Part shown: positions 36,827 through 45,578 of the stretch, in pieces | Position numbering within the stretch: position 1 is the stretch's first letter | Layout: every line of letters starts with the position of its first letter | Assembly: GCF_006546625.1 (NCBI RefSeq) | Contig: NZ_VIAR01000005.1 | Coordinates: 1 to 64,000, forward strand | Length of the DNA stretch: 64,000 bases | Direction of reading: 5' to 3' | From: Haloflavibacter putidus | Lineage (GTDB): Bacteria > Bacteroidota > Bacteroidia > Flavobacteriales > Flavobacteriaceae | Translations under genes and position numbers: made by a program | Notes under the pieces: generated by a model | Database searches by the model: none | What the model was told of the DNA's origin: nothing | What the model saw: only the letters and a program-made list of their open reading frames with translations

Positions 36827-38050
36827 TCATTTGTTTCTTATTGCACTTTTAGGATTATCAATACTTTCTAAGCTTCTTAAGTCTTCAGACACTTTTGTAT
36901 CAACGATTCGCGCATAAATTTGTGTTGTAGAAAGCTTGGTATGACCTAATAGTTTAGACACTGTTTCAATTGGAACTCCATTAGACAAAGTGACTGTTGT
37001 AGCAAAAGTATGTCTAGCAATATGAGAAGATAATGCTTGTTTGATGTTAAGCTCTTCAGCAATTTGTTTGAGGTATTTATTCATTCGTTGATTTGTAAAG
37101 ACCGGTAATAACTTATCGGTTTTACAGACGCGCGGATGATCTTTATATTTCTGAATGATTTGCAATGGCAATTCTAATAGCGGAATTCTTAAGGAAGTAT
37201 TTGTTTTCTGCCGGCGTGTATAAATCCATTTTTTACCGTCAATCCCTAATGTTATTTCATCTTTAGCAAGTTTCTTTAAATCTGAATAAGCAAGACCCGT
37301 ATGACAAGCAAAAAGAAAAACATCTTTAACCACCTCTAAAGTGTCGTTTTCAAAGTCTGCATTAATGAGCTTGGCAAGATCGGTTTTTGTAAGATAGCCT
37401 TTATCAACTTGCTCAAACCTTAGCTTAAAGCGTTTGACAGTATTCTTTTCAATCCACTCTAAATCTTCTGCAAAGTTAATGAGTTTCTTTAGTCTCTCAA
37501 GATGCTTCATTAAGCCATTATTGTTTAGGCCGTCCTGCTCTCTCAGGAAATCTTCAAAATCAATCATAAACTTATAATTGACTTGTTTGATATAAACATC
37601 AGTTGATTTGTACTTTAGCCTGACAAACTCATTTAGATACTTTTGGGTAGTGTAATAATTCTTAAGCGTTCCTTTCTTTAAAGTCGCTTTCATTTTTTGT
37701 TGATGGTAGTTTATAAGCTGATTGAGGGTTTCATATTTTACATCAAGACCAAGATATCTATTCTTAATCAGTATTGGTGTGAGAAATTCGCCTTGGCGTT
37801 CAATTTCCTCACAGATTGATGTAATTTTAGATTTCGCTTTGTCAATTGTGTTATTGACTTTTCGTGACTCAATAGAACTGCCTTTCGCTTTTTGAGCTTT
37901 GGCGCTCCATTGCTCTAGCTTAATTTTAATCCCTAAGCTGATCTCTACTCTTTTTCCATCTTTGGTGATTCTTAAATAAATCGGGACTTGGTTTAAAGAA
38001 TCTTTTTTTGCCTTTTTAACCCAGGCTAGGATTGTGACTTTTGGTAACAT
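36827..38050 (-). CDS. Tyrosine integrase of the mobile element
   Basis: The 407-residue protein is a Bacteroidota phage-integrase-family recombinase. It has an N-terminal arm-binding region, a SAM-like core-binding domain (about 100-200) and the catalytic domain. Visible catalytic residues: HIAR (H-x-x-R), the later GHT, and tyrosine in TTQIYARI. The usual first Arg is replaced in TGLAYSDL, as in IntDOT-type enzymes. It is transcribed away from the tRNA genes at 38391-38620 and marks the right edge of the accessory region. Confidence 0.92.
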   Translation of the reverse strand: MLPKVTILAWVKKAKKDSLNQVPIYLRITKDGKRVEISLGIKIKLEQWSAKAQKAKGSSIESRKVNNTIDKAKSKITSICEEIERQGEFLTPILIKNRYLGLDVKYETLNQLINYHQQKMKATLKKGTLKNYYTTQKYLNEFVRLKYKSTDVYIKQVNYKFMIDFEDFLREQDGLNNNGLMKHLERLKKLINFAEDLEWIEKNTVKRFKLRFEQVDKGYLTKTDLAKLINADFENDTLEVVKDVFLFACHTGLAYSDLKKLAKDEITLGIDGKKWIYTRRQKTNTSLRIPLLELPLQIIQKYKDHPRVCKTDKLLPVFTNQRMNKYLKQIAEELNIKQALSSHIARHTFATTVTLSNGVPIETVSKLLGHTKLSTTQIYARIVDTKVSEDLRSLESIDNPKSAIRNK

Positions 38051-38322
38051 AACTTTTTCGATTAGAGGATTAATCGAAAAGTCTCAAAACAAGCAAAGGA
38101 ATTTATTGAAATAGGTTGAATGGAAAGTCTGCCTATTTTTAATTCAATTGTAAATATATAGTTTTTTTGATAAATAGAAAGTTGTTGTTTTTTGATTTTA
38201 AGTTGTTTGACGCAAATCGCGTCATTAAAAATAAATCAAAAAGAGGTAACCGAATAGGTAACCGAATAGGTCACTTTCTATTTATTACTAAATAGAAAGT
38301 TCTTTACTTTCTAAAAACAAAA
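38051..38322. other. Integrase upstream region with repeats
   Basis: No ORF. Holds two tandem copies of GGTAACCGAATA at 38245-38256 and 38257-38268 followed by a partial third (GGTCAC), then a perfect 12-bp inverted repeat ACTTTCTATTTA/TAAATAGAAAGT at 38273-38300 with a 4-nt loop. A further ATAAATAGAAAGTT lies near 38172. These may be integrase binding sites or the right attachment site. Confidence 0.5.
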
Positions 38323-38351
38323 AGACCTGTAAATCAATGACTTACAGGTCT
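38323..38351 (-). terminator. Terminator of the tRNA operon
   Basis: A perfect 10-bp stem AGACCTGTAA/TTACAGGTCT with a 9-nt loop. On the minus strand it is followed by a T run (TTTTTGTTTTT), as expected for the end of the tRNA-Ser/tRNA-Pro transcript. Confidence 0.8.
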
Positions 38352-38390
38352 ATTTGGTACTATTTATAAGTATTTATAAATGAGTAAAGT

Positions 38391-38464
38391 CGGGGTGGCA
38401 GGATTCGAACCTGCGACCTCCTGCTCCCAAAGCAGGCGCGATAACCGGGCTACGCTACACCCCG
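38391..38464 (-). tRNA. tRNA-Pro (anticodon TGG)
   Basis: A 74-nt cloverleaf. Acceptor CGGGGTG pairs with CACCCCG, the anticodon arm reads CCTGCTTTGGGAGCAGG with TGG in the loop, and the T arm has GGTTCGAATCC. The CCA end is not encoded. It lies at the boundary between the mobile element and the core genes. Confidence 0.95.
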
Positions 38465-38538
38465 ATAATGGTTATCTGTTTGCGAGTGCAAATATAAAAT
38501 TAAATTTTACTTTTGCAAAACTCTTTAAAAAAAATTGC

Positions 38539-38620
38539 GGAGAGACCGGGATTCGAACCCGGGCATCCAAGAAGGATGACAGCTTAGCAGGCTGCTGCAT
38601 TACCACTCTGCCACCTCTCC
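38539..38620 (-). tRNA. tRNA-Ser (anticodon GCT)
   Basis: An 82-nt tRNA with acceptor GGAGAGG/TCTCTCC, anticodon loop CTGCTAAG (GCT), a class II variable arm CATCCTTCTTGGATG and T arm GGGTTCGAATCCC. It is cotranscribed with tRNA-Pro 74 bases downstream. Confidence 0.95.
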
Positions 38621-38741
38621 GAAAATTATGAACTTACGCATTTTATTTTGCGACTGCAAATGTAGGCTTTACTTATCTTCTTACCAAAATTTTTTACTAT
38701 TTTTTTAAAAGCTAATTTCCATTTCACTGGTAAGCAAGTTT

Positions 38742-39992
38742 TTAAAAATTAATTTTCTTATTTTTATCTTCTAATCTAATCAAGTTTGCTACATTTTTAA
38801 TAATAGAAGTATGTTTACGCACAAACGGATTGGTATGATCCCAAACATAGCCTGCCAACACCGCACAAATTTGTTGTTTTATTTGATTATTCGGGTTTGG
38901 GTGTAAAATTAATTTTTGCAAATTTCCGTTATACCATTCTCTTACATAACTTTCAAAAACAGCTGTTCCTTTATTAATATAATCTTCATAATCTTTTTGC
39001 CAATCTACTTTTTCGTTTTGTAATTCTTTTAAAATTAATTTTGCCGCACGAAGGCTAGACTCGGTTGCAAATGCAACTCCCGAAGAAAATATAGGATCTA
39101 AAAATTTGGCGCTATTTCCGGTTATCACAAAACCTTTTCCGTAAGTTTTGCTTACATTCTTAGCCATATTATTCACCTTTTTGGGTATAAACAAAAACGC
39201 TTGGTTTATAAACTGCTCTTTAAAATTTTTAGAATAAGAAAGCATTTCTCTAAAAGCTGTTTCCAGATTATCAGAAAATTGCGAAAACCAATTATTTGGT
39301 CCTACAAAACCTATACTGGTATTACCATTGGAAAATGGAATGTACCAAAACCATACATCTCTTTCTATAACTTCAAAGGTAATTTGCGCACCCTTCTCCC
39401 CTTCTGGGCGTAATATATCTCTTACTTGGGTAAAAATACTAGAATGTTGTGCGAGATTTAACGGCGCATCCAAATCCAGTTGTTTTGCCAACACGCGTCC
39501 AAAACCACTGGCATCTATTACAAAAGAAGCTTCTATTTGCTTTGTTTCGCCATCCTTTTCTACTTCGGTTACAGAAGTGGTATCCGCTAAAAATGATACT
39601 TTATTAATTTTGGTGTTGTAATCAATTTTTACGCCTTTTTGCTGGCAGGCTTCTGCCAAAACATTATCAAAATGATCGCGTGGCACTTGCCAGGTGTAAT
39701 TCCAACCTTCTCCAAATTTTTCGGCAAAATCAACTAATCCTACCGTATTGTTTCTAATAAATTTAGCTCCTTTTTTAATTTGGTAATTTTGCTTTTGCAA
39801 AGTATCTAAAAGTCCGGCTTCTTTAAAGTTTTCCATACAGTGCGGAATCAAACTTTCGCCAATTGTATAGCGCGGAAATTTGCTTTTTTCTACAATGCTT
39901 ACCTGTATTCCTTTTTGTGCTAAATAAGCAGCAGCAACTGTACCAGCAGGTCCCGCACCTATTATCAAAACATCTGTTTTTTCTTTCCTCAT
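38742..39992 (-). CDS. FAD-dependent halogenase-like oxidoreductase of pigment biosynthesis
   Basis: The 416-residue flavoprotein has the N-terminal FAD motif IIGAGPAGTVAAAYL (about 10-24), FPRYTIGESLIPH (about 39-51), typical of tryptophan-halogenase-like and geranylgeranyl-reductase-like proteins, and VIDASGFGR. The halogenase GWxWxIP box appears as VWFWYIPF, so true halogenation is uncertain. In flavobacteria such genes sit in the flexirubin/dialkylresorcinol cluster, beside ammonia-lyase and FabG genes as here. It is divergent from the lyase gene with a short shared promoter region. Confidence 0.82.
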   Translation of the reverse strand: MRKEKTDVLIIGAGPAGTVAAAYLAQKGIQVSIVEKSKFPRYTIGESLIPHCMENFKEAGLLDTLQKQNYQIKKGAKFIRNNTVGLVDFAEKFGEGWNYTWQVPRDHFDNVLAEACQQKGVKIDYNTKINKVSFLADTTSVTEVEKDGETKQIEASFVIDASGFGRVLAKQLDLDAPLNLAQHSSIFTQVRDILRPEGEKGAQITFEVIERDVWFWYIPFSNGNTSIGFVGPNNWFSQFSDNLETAFREMLSYSKNFKEQFINQAFLFIPKKVNNMAKNVSKTYGKGFVITGNSAKFLDPIFSSGVAFATESSLRAAKLILKELQNEKVDWQKDYEDYINKGTAVFESYVREWYNGNLQKLILHPNPNNQIKQQICAVLAGYVWDHTNPFVRKHTSIIKNVANLIRLEDKNKKINF

Positions 39993-40019
39993 TCTGCTTT
40001 ATTTGCAAGCCAAAAATAC

Positions 40020-40027
40020 TACATTTG
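40020..40027 (+). promoter_or_regulatory. -7 element for the tyrosine ammonia-lyase gene
   Basis: TACATTTG fits the Bacteroidota TAnnTTTG -7 consensus exactly and lies 34 bases before the chosen ATG at 40062. A TTTG occurs at 40002 but the spacing (14) is short for a -33 box. Confidence 0.5.
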
Positions 40028-40061
40028 TTTGCGTAATTTAGCTTTACTTATAATTATCCCA

Positions 40062-41588
40062 ATGTCGCAACTTAAAAACACTTTATCATTTAAAGATTTT
40101 ACGGCTATAGTGCTAAAAAATGAGTCGTTTAATATTTCTGAAGATCATTTCAATAAAGTAGAGAAAAGCTTTCTTTTTTTAAAGCAATATGCAGAAGATA
40201 AAGTTATCTATGGCGTTAATACGGGTTTTGGACCAATGGCGCAATATAAAATTAACACGGCAGACCAAGTTCAGCTTCAATATAATCTTATTAGAAGCCA
40301 CGCTGCGGGAAGCGGAGAAACTTTAGCGCCAAAATATGCTAAAGCCATTCTTCTGGCGCGCCTAAATTCGCTTATATTAGGAAAATCGGGCATTCATCCT
40401 TCGGTAATAAAAAGCATGCAAGATCTTATCCGTAAAGACATACAACCGGTAATTTTTGAGCACGGCGGCGTTGGAGCTAGCGGAGATTTAGTACAATTGG
40501 CGCATTTAGCGTTAATGCTTATAGGCGAAGGAGAGGTTTTTTATAAAGGAAAAATACAGTCTGCAAAAACTGTTTTTGCGCAAGAAAAAATTAGCCCTAT
40601 TCCTATAAAAATACGCGAAGGTTTGGCTTTGCTAAATGGCACCTCTGCAATGACTGGTATTGGGTTGCTTAATGTTTTTAATGCAAAAAAATTACTGAAT
40701 TGGTCGGTTTTTTGTAGTTCGGTTTTAAACGAATTGGTAAGCGCGTTTAACGATCATTTTTCAAAAGAACTCAACACTGCCAAGTTACATTCCGGACAAC
40801 AAAAAATTGCCAAAAAAATGCGTTTACATCTTAAAGATAGTAAGCGCATAAAAAACAGAAAAGCACATTTTTTAAAATTAAACGATAGTCAGGTTTTTGA
40901 AGATAAAGTACAAGAATATTATAGTTTGCGTTGCGTTCCTCAAATTTTAGGTCCGGTAAAAGATACTTTAGAAAACGTAGAAGATATTTTGGTGCGAGAA
41001 CTTAATTCTGCCAACGATAACCCGATAATAGATGCCGATAATGAAAATGTTTTTCACGGCGGAAATTTCCACGGCGATTATATTGCTTTAGAAATGGATA
41101 AGCTTAAACTGGTTGTAACCAAATTATCGATGTTGGCAGAGCGTCAACTCAATTTTTTGGCCAACGAGAACCTAAACAAAATTTTGCCAGCATTTGTAAA
41201 TTTGGCTAAACCCGGTTTAAATTTTGGTATACAAGGCGCGCAGTTTACCGCCGTTTCTACCACAGCAGAAAACCAAACTTTATCTACTTCTATGTATATT
41301 CACAGTATTCCTAACAATAACGATAACCAGGATATTGTGAGTATGGGCAGCAATGCAGCATTGCTTACTAAAAAAGTTATTACCAATACTTATGAGGTAA
41401 TTGCGGTAGAATTGCTCGCTTTGGTGCAAGCTTTTTATTATTTGGAAGAAGAAAAAGGCTTTTCTGACAAAACGCTTACAGAGATGAAAAAATTAAAAGC
41501 TTTTATTCCTCGCTTTACGGAAGACAAACCCGTTTCCGGTTATATTAAAGAATTAAAAGAATACCTTCTGCAAAAAAATCCTTATTAA
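40062..41588 (+). CDS. Tyrosine ammonia-lyase (HAL/PAL/TAL family)
   Basis: A 508-residue enzyme that removes ammonia from tyrosine to give p-coumarate, the likely starter of flexirubin-type pigments. The ASG triad that forms the MIO cofactor is in GVGASGDLVQLAH. The sequence closely recalls the Flavobacterium johnsoniae enzyme, for example VIYGVNTGFGPMAQY, LQYNLIRSH, IFEHGGVGASGDL, SIPNNNDNQDIVSMG. The frame could start at a TTG at 40029, but ATG at 40062 (MSQLKNTLSFKDF) fits the family. FabG follows after 2 bases. Histidine as substrate is possible but less likely. Confidence 0.87.
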   Translation: MSQLKNTLSFKDFTAIVLKNESFNISEDHFNKVEKSFLFLKQYAEDKVIYGVNTGFGPMAQYKINTADQVQLQYNLIRSHAAGSGETLAPKYAKAILLARLNSLILGKSGIHPSVIKSMQDLIRKDIQPVIFEHGGVGASGDLVQLAHLALMLIGEGEVFYKGKIQSAKTVFAQEKISPIPIKIREGLALLNGTSAMTGIGLLNVFNAKKLLNWSVFCSSVLNELVSAFNDHFSKELNTAKLHSGQQKIAKKMRLHLKDSKRIKNRKAHFLKLNDSQVFEDKVQEYYSLRCVPQILGPVKDTLENVEDILVRELNSANDNPIIDADNENVFHGGNFHGDYIALEMDKLKLVVTKLSMLAERQLNFLANENLNKILPAFVNLAKPGLNFGIQGAQFTAVSTTAENQTLSTSMYIHSIPNNNDNQDIVSMGSNAALLTKKVITNTYEVIAVELLALVQAFYYLEEEKGFSDKTLTEMKKLKAFIPRFTEDKPVSGYIKELKEYLLQKNPY

Positions 41589-41590
41589 AA

Positions 41591-42334
41591 ATGGCAACAG
41601 AAAAAAAATATGCGGTGGTTAGCGGTGGTTCACGCGGTATTGGCAGGGCAATTGCGTTGCAGCTGGCAAAAGATTTAAATTACAATATTTTACTTACCTA
41701 TTATTCTCAAGAAGAAGCTGCTAAAAAAGTCTGTAAAGACATTGAAGATTTTGGCCTGCAAGCCAATGCTTTACAAATAGATGTTTCGCAACGTGATACC
41801 ACAAGAAAAGCCTTAAACCAATGGCAAACCGAAAATTCTAGCGCTGTCATAGAAGTTCTGGTCAACAACGCGGGTATAAGAAACGATGGTTTGTTTGTAT
41901 GGCAAAAAGACGAAGCTTGGGATAGTGTTTTAGCTACAAATTTAAACGGATTTTATAATCTTACGCAAGCTTTACTGGAGCCAATGTTAAAAGCAAAATT
42001 TGGTAGAATTATAAATATTGTTTCCCTTTCGGGGGAAAAAGGCAATGCGGGACAGGTTAATTATTCTGCTGCCAAAGCCGGCGTAATTGGCGCTACCAAA
42101 GCTTTGGCGCAGGAAATTGCCAAAAGAAAAGTAACCGTAAATGCTGTTGCTCCGGGTTTTATAAAAACCGATATGACCAAAAATCTAAACGAAAAAGAAT
42201 TAAAGAAAAGCATCCCGGCCAACAGATTTGGCACACCAGAAGAAGTAGCAAATTTAGTGAGTTTTTTAGCTTCCGAAAAGGCAAATTATATTACAGGACA
42301 AGTTATTCATATAAACGGCGGAATTTACTCCTAA
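41591..42334 (+). CDS. fabG: 3-oxoacyl-ACP reductase (FabG-like SDR)
   Basis: The 247-residue short-chain dehydrogenase has the NADPH-binding GGSRGIGRAIA, NNAGI, and the catalytic Ser and YSAAK pair. It ends with a typical VIHINGG. It reduces a 3-ketoacyl group on an acyl carrier protein. It follows the ammonia-lyase by 2 bases, so a role in flexirubin polyene chain building is more likely than housekeeping fatty acid synthesis. Confidence 0.87.
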   Translation: MATEKKYAVVSGGSRGIGRAIALQLAKDLNYNILLTYYSQEEAAKKVCKDIEDFGLQANALQIDVSQRDTTRKALNQWQTENSSAVIEVLVNNAGIRNDGLFVWQKDEAWDSVLATNLNGFYNLTQALLEPMLKAKFGRIINIVSLSGEKGNAGQVNYSAAKAGVIGATKALAQEIAKRKVTVNAVAPGFIKTDMTKNLNEKELKKSIPANRFGTPEEVANLVSFLASEKANYITGQVIHINGGIYS

Positions 42335-42383
42335 CAGCTTCTCTATTTTAAAATTCGTATATTGGACTAAAAATACTACAACT

Positions 42384-42980
42384 ATGAAAAAATTAATTAT
42401 TACCGGATTGGTTTTGAGTGCAAGCATAATTGGCTTTGCTCAAAATAAAAAAGTTTTACCTAAAGAAATTCAGATTAAGATGGCCACACAAGTAGCTCCA
42501 GAAGAAGACAGAGAAGGCGCTAAAGTCTGGGGTTATAACGAAGAAGGAGAAATGATTGTTTTACAGAAAGGAACCAATAACTTAATTTGTTTGGCAGACG
42601 ATCCCAATAAAGAAGGCATAAAAGTGAGTTGCTACGGCAAGCAGTTAGAACCTTTTATGAAAAGAGGTCGCGATCTTAAAGCAGAAGGAAAAAAAAAAAC
42701 AATGGAACTTCGGGAAATACGTGAAAAAGAAGCAAAAAGCGGCAAATTAAAAATGCCCGATGCACCAAGTATGCTTTACATCTTAACCGGGGCTGAAGAA
42801 AATTTAAATATGGAAACGGGCGAGTTAAGAGAAAGCGATATACGTTATGTGGTTTATACACCATTTGCTACGTTAGAATCTACCGGTTTGCCGGCAAAAC
42901 CACACAAACCCGGTATGCCCTGGTTGATGGATCCCGGTACACATCGTGCGCACATAATGATAACGCCACCTAAAAAATAA
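42384..42980 (+). CDS. Secreted hypothetical protein
   Basis: The 198-residue protein has a cleavable signal peptide (MKKLIITGLVLSASIIGFAQ) and a charged soluble body with LNMETGELRESDIRYVVYTP and a Pro/His-rich end (PHKPGMPWLMDPGTHRAHIM). No family is recognised. It starts 49 bases after fabG and may have its own promoter, since pathway relation is not evident. Confidence 0.72.
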   Translation: MKKLIITGLVLSASIIGFAQNKKVLPKEIQIKMATQVAPEEDREGAKVWGYNEEGEMIVLQKGTNNLICLADDPNKEGIKVSCYGKQLEPFMKRGRDLKAEGKKKTMELREIREKEAKSGKLKMPDAPSMLYILTGAEENLNMETGELRESDIRYVVYTPFATLESTGLPAKPHKPGMPWLMDPGTHRAHIMITPPKK

Positions 42981-43009
42981 TTTGTTGGTTAGGTGACTTT
43001 CAATTAAAA

Positions 43010-43077
43010 AGCCGATTTAAAATTGAGTTTGTTATTTTTAATTAACAAATTCTTTTTTAAATCGGCTACTTTTTCTT
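43010..43077. terminator. Bidirectional terminator between convergent genes
   Basis: A 12-bp perfect outer stem AGCCGATTTAAA/TTTAAATCGGCT with an inner stem TTTGTTA/TAACAAA. T runs flank it. It separates the secreted-protein gene and the aldehyde dehydrogenase gene. Confidence 0.7.
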
Positions 43078-43099
43078 CCGTGAAAACGGTTATAAAAAA

Positions 43100-44482
43100 T
43101 TAACTATTTAAAGCCATAATGGCTTTTGCATTTACAAATTCTTTCATTCCAAAACCGCCGTGTTCTCTACCAAAACCAGAGTTTTTTACGCCACCAAAAG
43201 GCATATTGGGTTGTGCTAAACCAAACGAGTTGATAAATACCATTCCAGTATCAAAATGATGCTTGGCAAGGTCTATAGCTTTTTCTTCATCTTTACAGAA
43301 AATTCCGCCACCTAATCCAAATTTACTATCGTTGGCAATTTTAAAAGCATCTTCTTGGTTTTTAGCTTTTATAAGCGAAGCCACCGGACCAAACAACTCA
43401 TCATCGTACGCGGGTTGCTCTGGTTTTACATTTTCAAGAACTGTTGCCGGATAGTAATAACCGGTTTCATTAGGTATTTTACCACCGCAAAGTATTTTTG
43501 CGCCTTTTTCTACACTTTTTTCTACTTGTTCATGCAATTCGTCTCGTAAATCTTTTCTTGCCATCGGACCAATCTTGGCATCTTTGCCGGTAGGATCGCC
43601 ATAACTTATGTTTTTCATTTTTTCTACATAAGCATCTCTAAATTCTTCGTAAACTTCTTCTACTATAATAAAACGTTTGGCGGCCACGCAAGTTTCGCCA
43701 TTGTTATAAATTCTCCCCGCAATACAAGCTTTTACTGCTGTTTCTATATCGGCGTCTTTTAATACAATATATGCATCGTTAGATCCTAATTCTAAAACAG
43801 ATTTTTTTAATTGTGCACCGGCTTTTTTACCGATAATTTTACCCGCATCCGGACTTCCGGTAAGGGTTACGCCACGTACCAATTTGTTTTCAATTACTTT
43901 ATCAGATTCGTCGTGGTCTATAATTAAGACTTTAAAGAGGTTTTTTGGTAAGCCTGCTTTTTCAAAAATCTTTTCTAACATAAGCCCGGTTCCGGTTACA
44001 TTAGCGGCGTGTTTTAATAATACGCCATTCCCGGCCATTAAATTGGCAATGGAGTAGCGTATCACTTGATAAACCGGAAAATTCCACGGTTGTATTCCGT
44101 AAATAACTCCTATTGGAGAATAGGTTATTACTCCATTTCCGCCATTAGGTAATTCGCGCTTCTCGTCTTTTAAATTTTCGGGACCGTTCTTAGCCGTCCA
44201 TTTGCAAATTTGCGTACATAAGTCTACTTCTTGCTTACTGTGTTTTAGTAGTTTCCCCATTTCTTGGGTCATTAGAGAAGTTAGTTCTTCTTTATGCTCT
44301 TGTAAAGCATCTGCTATTTTTTCTAGGTAAGAAGAGCGTTCTTCTGCGCTTTTTGTTTTCCAATTTAAAAAAGCTTGATGACAATCTTCAACTGCTCTAT
44401 TGGTATCTTCAGAAGAAAAATACGTATAAGACTTTATCTCTTTTTCAGTAGCTGGGTTGATTGTTTTAAAGGTATTACTCAT
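43100..44482 (-). CDS. NAD(P)-dependent aldehyde dehydrogenase, succinate-semialdehyde type
   Basis: The 460-residue enzyme has the aldehyde dehydrogenase motifs: catalytic Glu in LELGSNDAYIV, catalytic Cys in NNGETCVAAKRF, and the C-terminal MPFGGVKNSGFGREHG. Best fit is the succinate-semialdehyde dehydrogenase branch, which oxidises the semialdehyde to succinate. It is divergent from the Crp/Fnr gene and may be controlled by it. Confidence 0.85.
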   Translation of the reverse strand: MSNTFKTINPATEKEIKSYTYFSSEDTNRAVEDCHQAFLNWKTKSAEERSSYLEKIADALQEHKEELTSLMTQEMGKLLKHSKQEVDLCTQICKWTAKNGPENLKDEKRELPNGGNGVITYSPIGVIYGIQPWNFPVYQVIRYSIANLMAGNGVLLKHAANVTGTGLMLEKIFEKAGLPKNLFKVLIIDHDESDKVIENKLVRGVTLTGSPDAGKIIGKKAGAQLKKSVLELGSNDAYIVLKDADIETAVKACIAGRIYNNGETCVAAKRFIIVEEVYEEFRDAYVEKMKNISYGDPTGKDAKIGPMARKDLRDELHEQVEKSVEKGAKILCGGKIPNETGYYYPATVLENVKPEQPAYDDELFGPVASLIKAKNQEDAFKIANDSKFGLGGGIFCKDEEKAIDLAKHHFDTGMVFINSFGLAQPNMPFGGVKNSGFGREHGGFGMKEFVNAKAIMALNS

Positions 44483-44622
44483 AATTTTTTTCTTTGAATT
44501 TAATAAGAACTCCTGGTCTTTCTTCCCAAAAAAATGTTATTAAACAGTATTTTAAGGTTCGTATAAACAAAACCTCCTTTAGCCAATTCTATTTTTTTAA
44601 CTTCACCTAAAAATTACTACTG

Positions 44623-45219
44623 ATGATTTCTGCAACAGAAATAACAAAATTTGGAGCCGAAAAATTAAGTTTTCAAAAAGATGAGTACATTTTCAGAGAA
44701 GGCGAAAAAGCTCTATATTACTACCAAGTAGCTTCGGGAGATGTAAAAATGAATAATTATCACGAAGATGGCAAAGAATTTATACAAGCCATATTTTCTG
44801 CTCCCAGAAGTTTTGGAGAACCACCACTTTTTGCTGAGATAGGATATCCTGCAAATGCCATTGCAGTTACTAAAGCAGAGGTCTACCGTATTCCTAAAAA
44901 AGAGTTTTTTAAATGGCTTTTGGCAAACCCATCTGTACATTTGCAAGTAAGTAAAGGGCTAGCCACGCGTTTGCATTATAAAGCTATAATGGCATCAGAA
45001 TTATCACAACAAAATCCGGAAAACCGTATACTAAGAATTTTAGATTACCTTAAACAACAAGCTAAATATTCTTCTAATGAACACACATTTAAAGTTGATT
45101 TAACCCGCCAACAAATAGCAGATTTAACCGGTCTGCGTGTAGAAACAGTTATTAGAACAATTAAAAGTTTGGCCGCTAAAGACCAAGTGAAAATTATTGA
45201 ACGTAAAGTATATCGATAA
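44623..45219 (+). CDS. Crp/Fnr-family transcription regulator
   Basis: The 198-residue protein has an N-terminal cyclic-nucleotide-type sensor domain (about 10-110) and a C-terminal HTH with recognition helix RVETVIRTIKSL. It contains no cysteine at all, so it is not an iron-sulphur FNR. The E-T-V-x-R helix fits binding to TGA-N6-TCA sites; such a palindrome lies 9 bases downstream of its stop, ahead of the globin operon. Likely a stress or redox-related regulator. Confidence 0.87.
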   Translation: MISATEITKFGAEKLSFQKDEYIFREGEKALYYYQVASGDVKMNNYHEDGKEFIQAIFSAPRSFGEPPLFAEIGYPANAIAVTKAEVYRIPKKEFFKWLLANPSVHLQVSKGLATRLHYKAIMASELSQQNPENRILRILDYLKQQAKYSSNEHTFKVDLTRQQIADLTGLRVETVIRTIKSLAAKDQVKIIERKVYR

Positions 45220-45227
45220 TAGCTTGC

Positions 45228-45245
45228 TTATGATTCCAGTCATAA
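45228..45245 (+). promoter_or_regulatory. Crp/Fnr-type operator ahead of the globin operon
   Basis: TTATGA-TTCCAG-TCATAA is a perfect 6-6-6 inverted repeat with TGA/TCA half sites, like a Crp box. It is centred about 43 bases before the transcription start suggested by the -7 box TAACTTTG, the position of a class II activator. Confidence 0.6.
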
Positions 45246-45266
45246 AATAAAACAACCCAAGCCTCT

Positions 45267-45274
45267 TAACTTTG
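45267..45274 (+). promoter_or_regulatory. -7 element of the globin operon
   Basis: TAACTTTG matches TAnnTTTG exactly, 17 bases before the ATG at 45291. No -33 TTG is seen at usual spacing, as expected if an activator bound upstream replaces it. Confidence 0.55.
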
Positions 45275-45290
45275 TAAAAAATATAAAGTT

Positions 45291-45578
45291 ATGGAATTAT
45301 ATAAAAAGATATTTTCAGATTTTGGTAGTGAATATTATATGCATGCTACTTTGGGTATCATTCTATCCAGTTGTTTGGGTGCTGCGGCAGCTATGTTAAT
45401 TTTAACCAGCGGACACCAATTGCCCCAAATGGTGCAATTGTTTTGGATTACCGCAGTTTGTATGAGTTTTAATGCTGCTGTTTTAGCAAACGTGAAAAAA
45501 GACATTGTATTTACTTTGTTAATAATAAGCCTTATTAGTAGCGCTTTGTTTATATTGTATCACGTATTTACTTTATAA
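45291..45578 (+). CDS. Small membrane protein
   Basis: The 95-residue protein has three hydrophobic segments (about 18-40, 46-66, 71-93). No family name. Its stop directly abuts the start of the haemoglobin gene, so the two are coupled; it may help haem or oxygen-related respiration at the membrane. Confidence 0.72.
   Translation: MELYKKIFSDFGSEYYMHATLGIILSSCLGAAAAMLILTSGHQLPQMVQLFWITAVCMSFNAAVLANVKKDIVFTLLIISLISSALFILYHVFTL

Noticed and set aside
38380-38631. Plus-strand ORF of 83 codons starting MSKVGVAGFEPATSC
   Set aside because: It is the antisense translation of the tRNA-Pro and tRNA-Ser genes, a well-known false gene.
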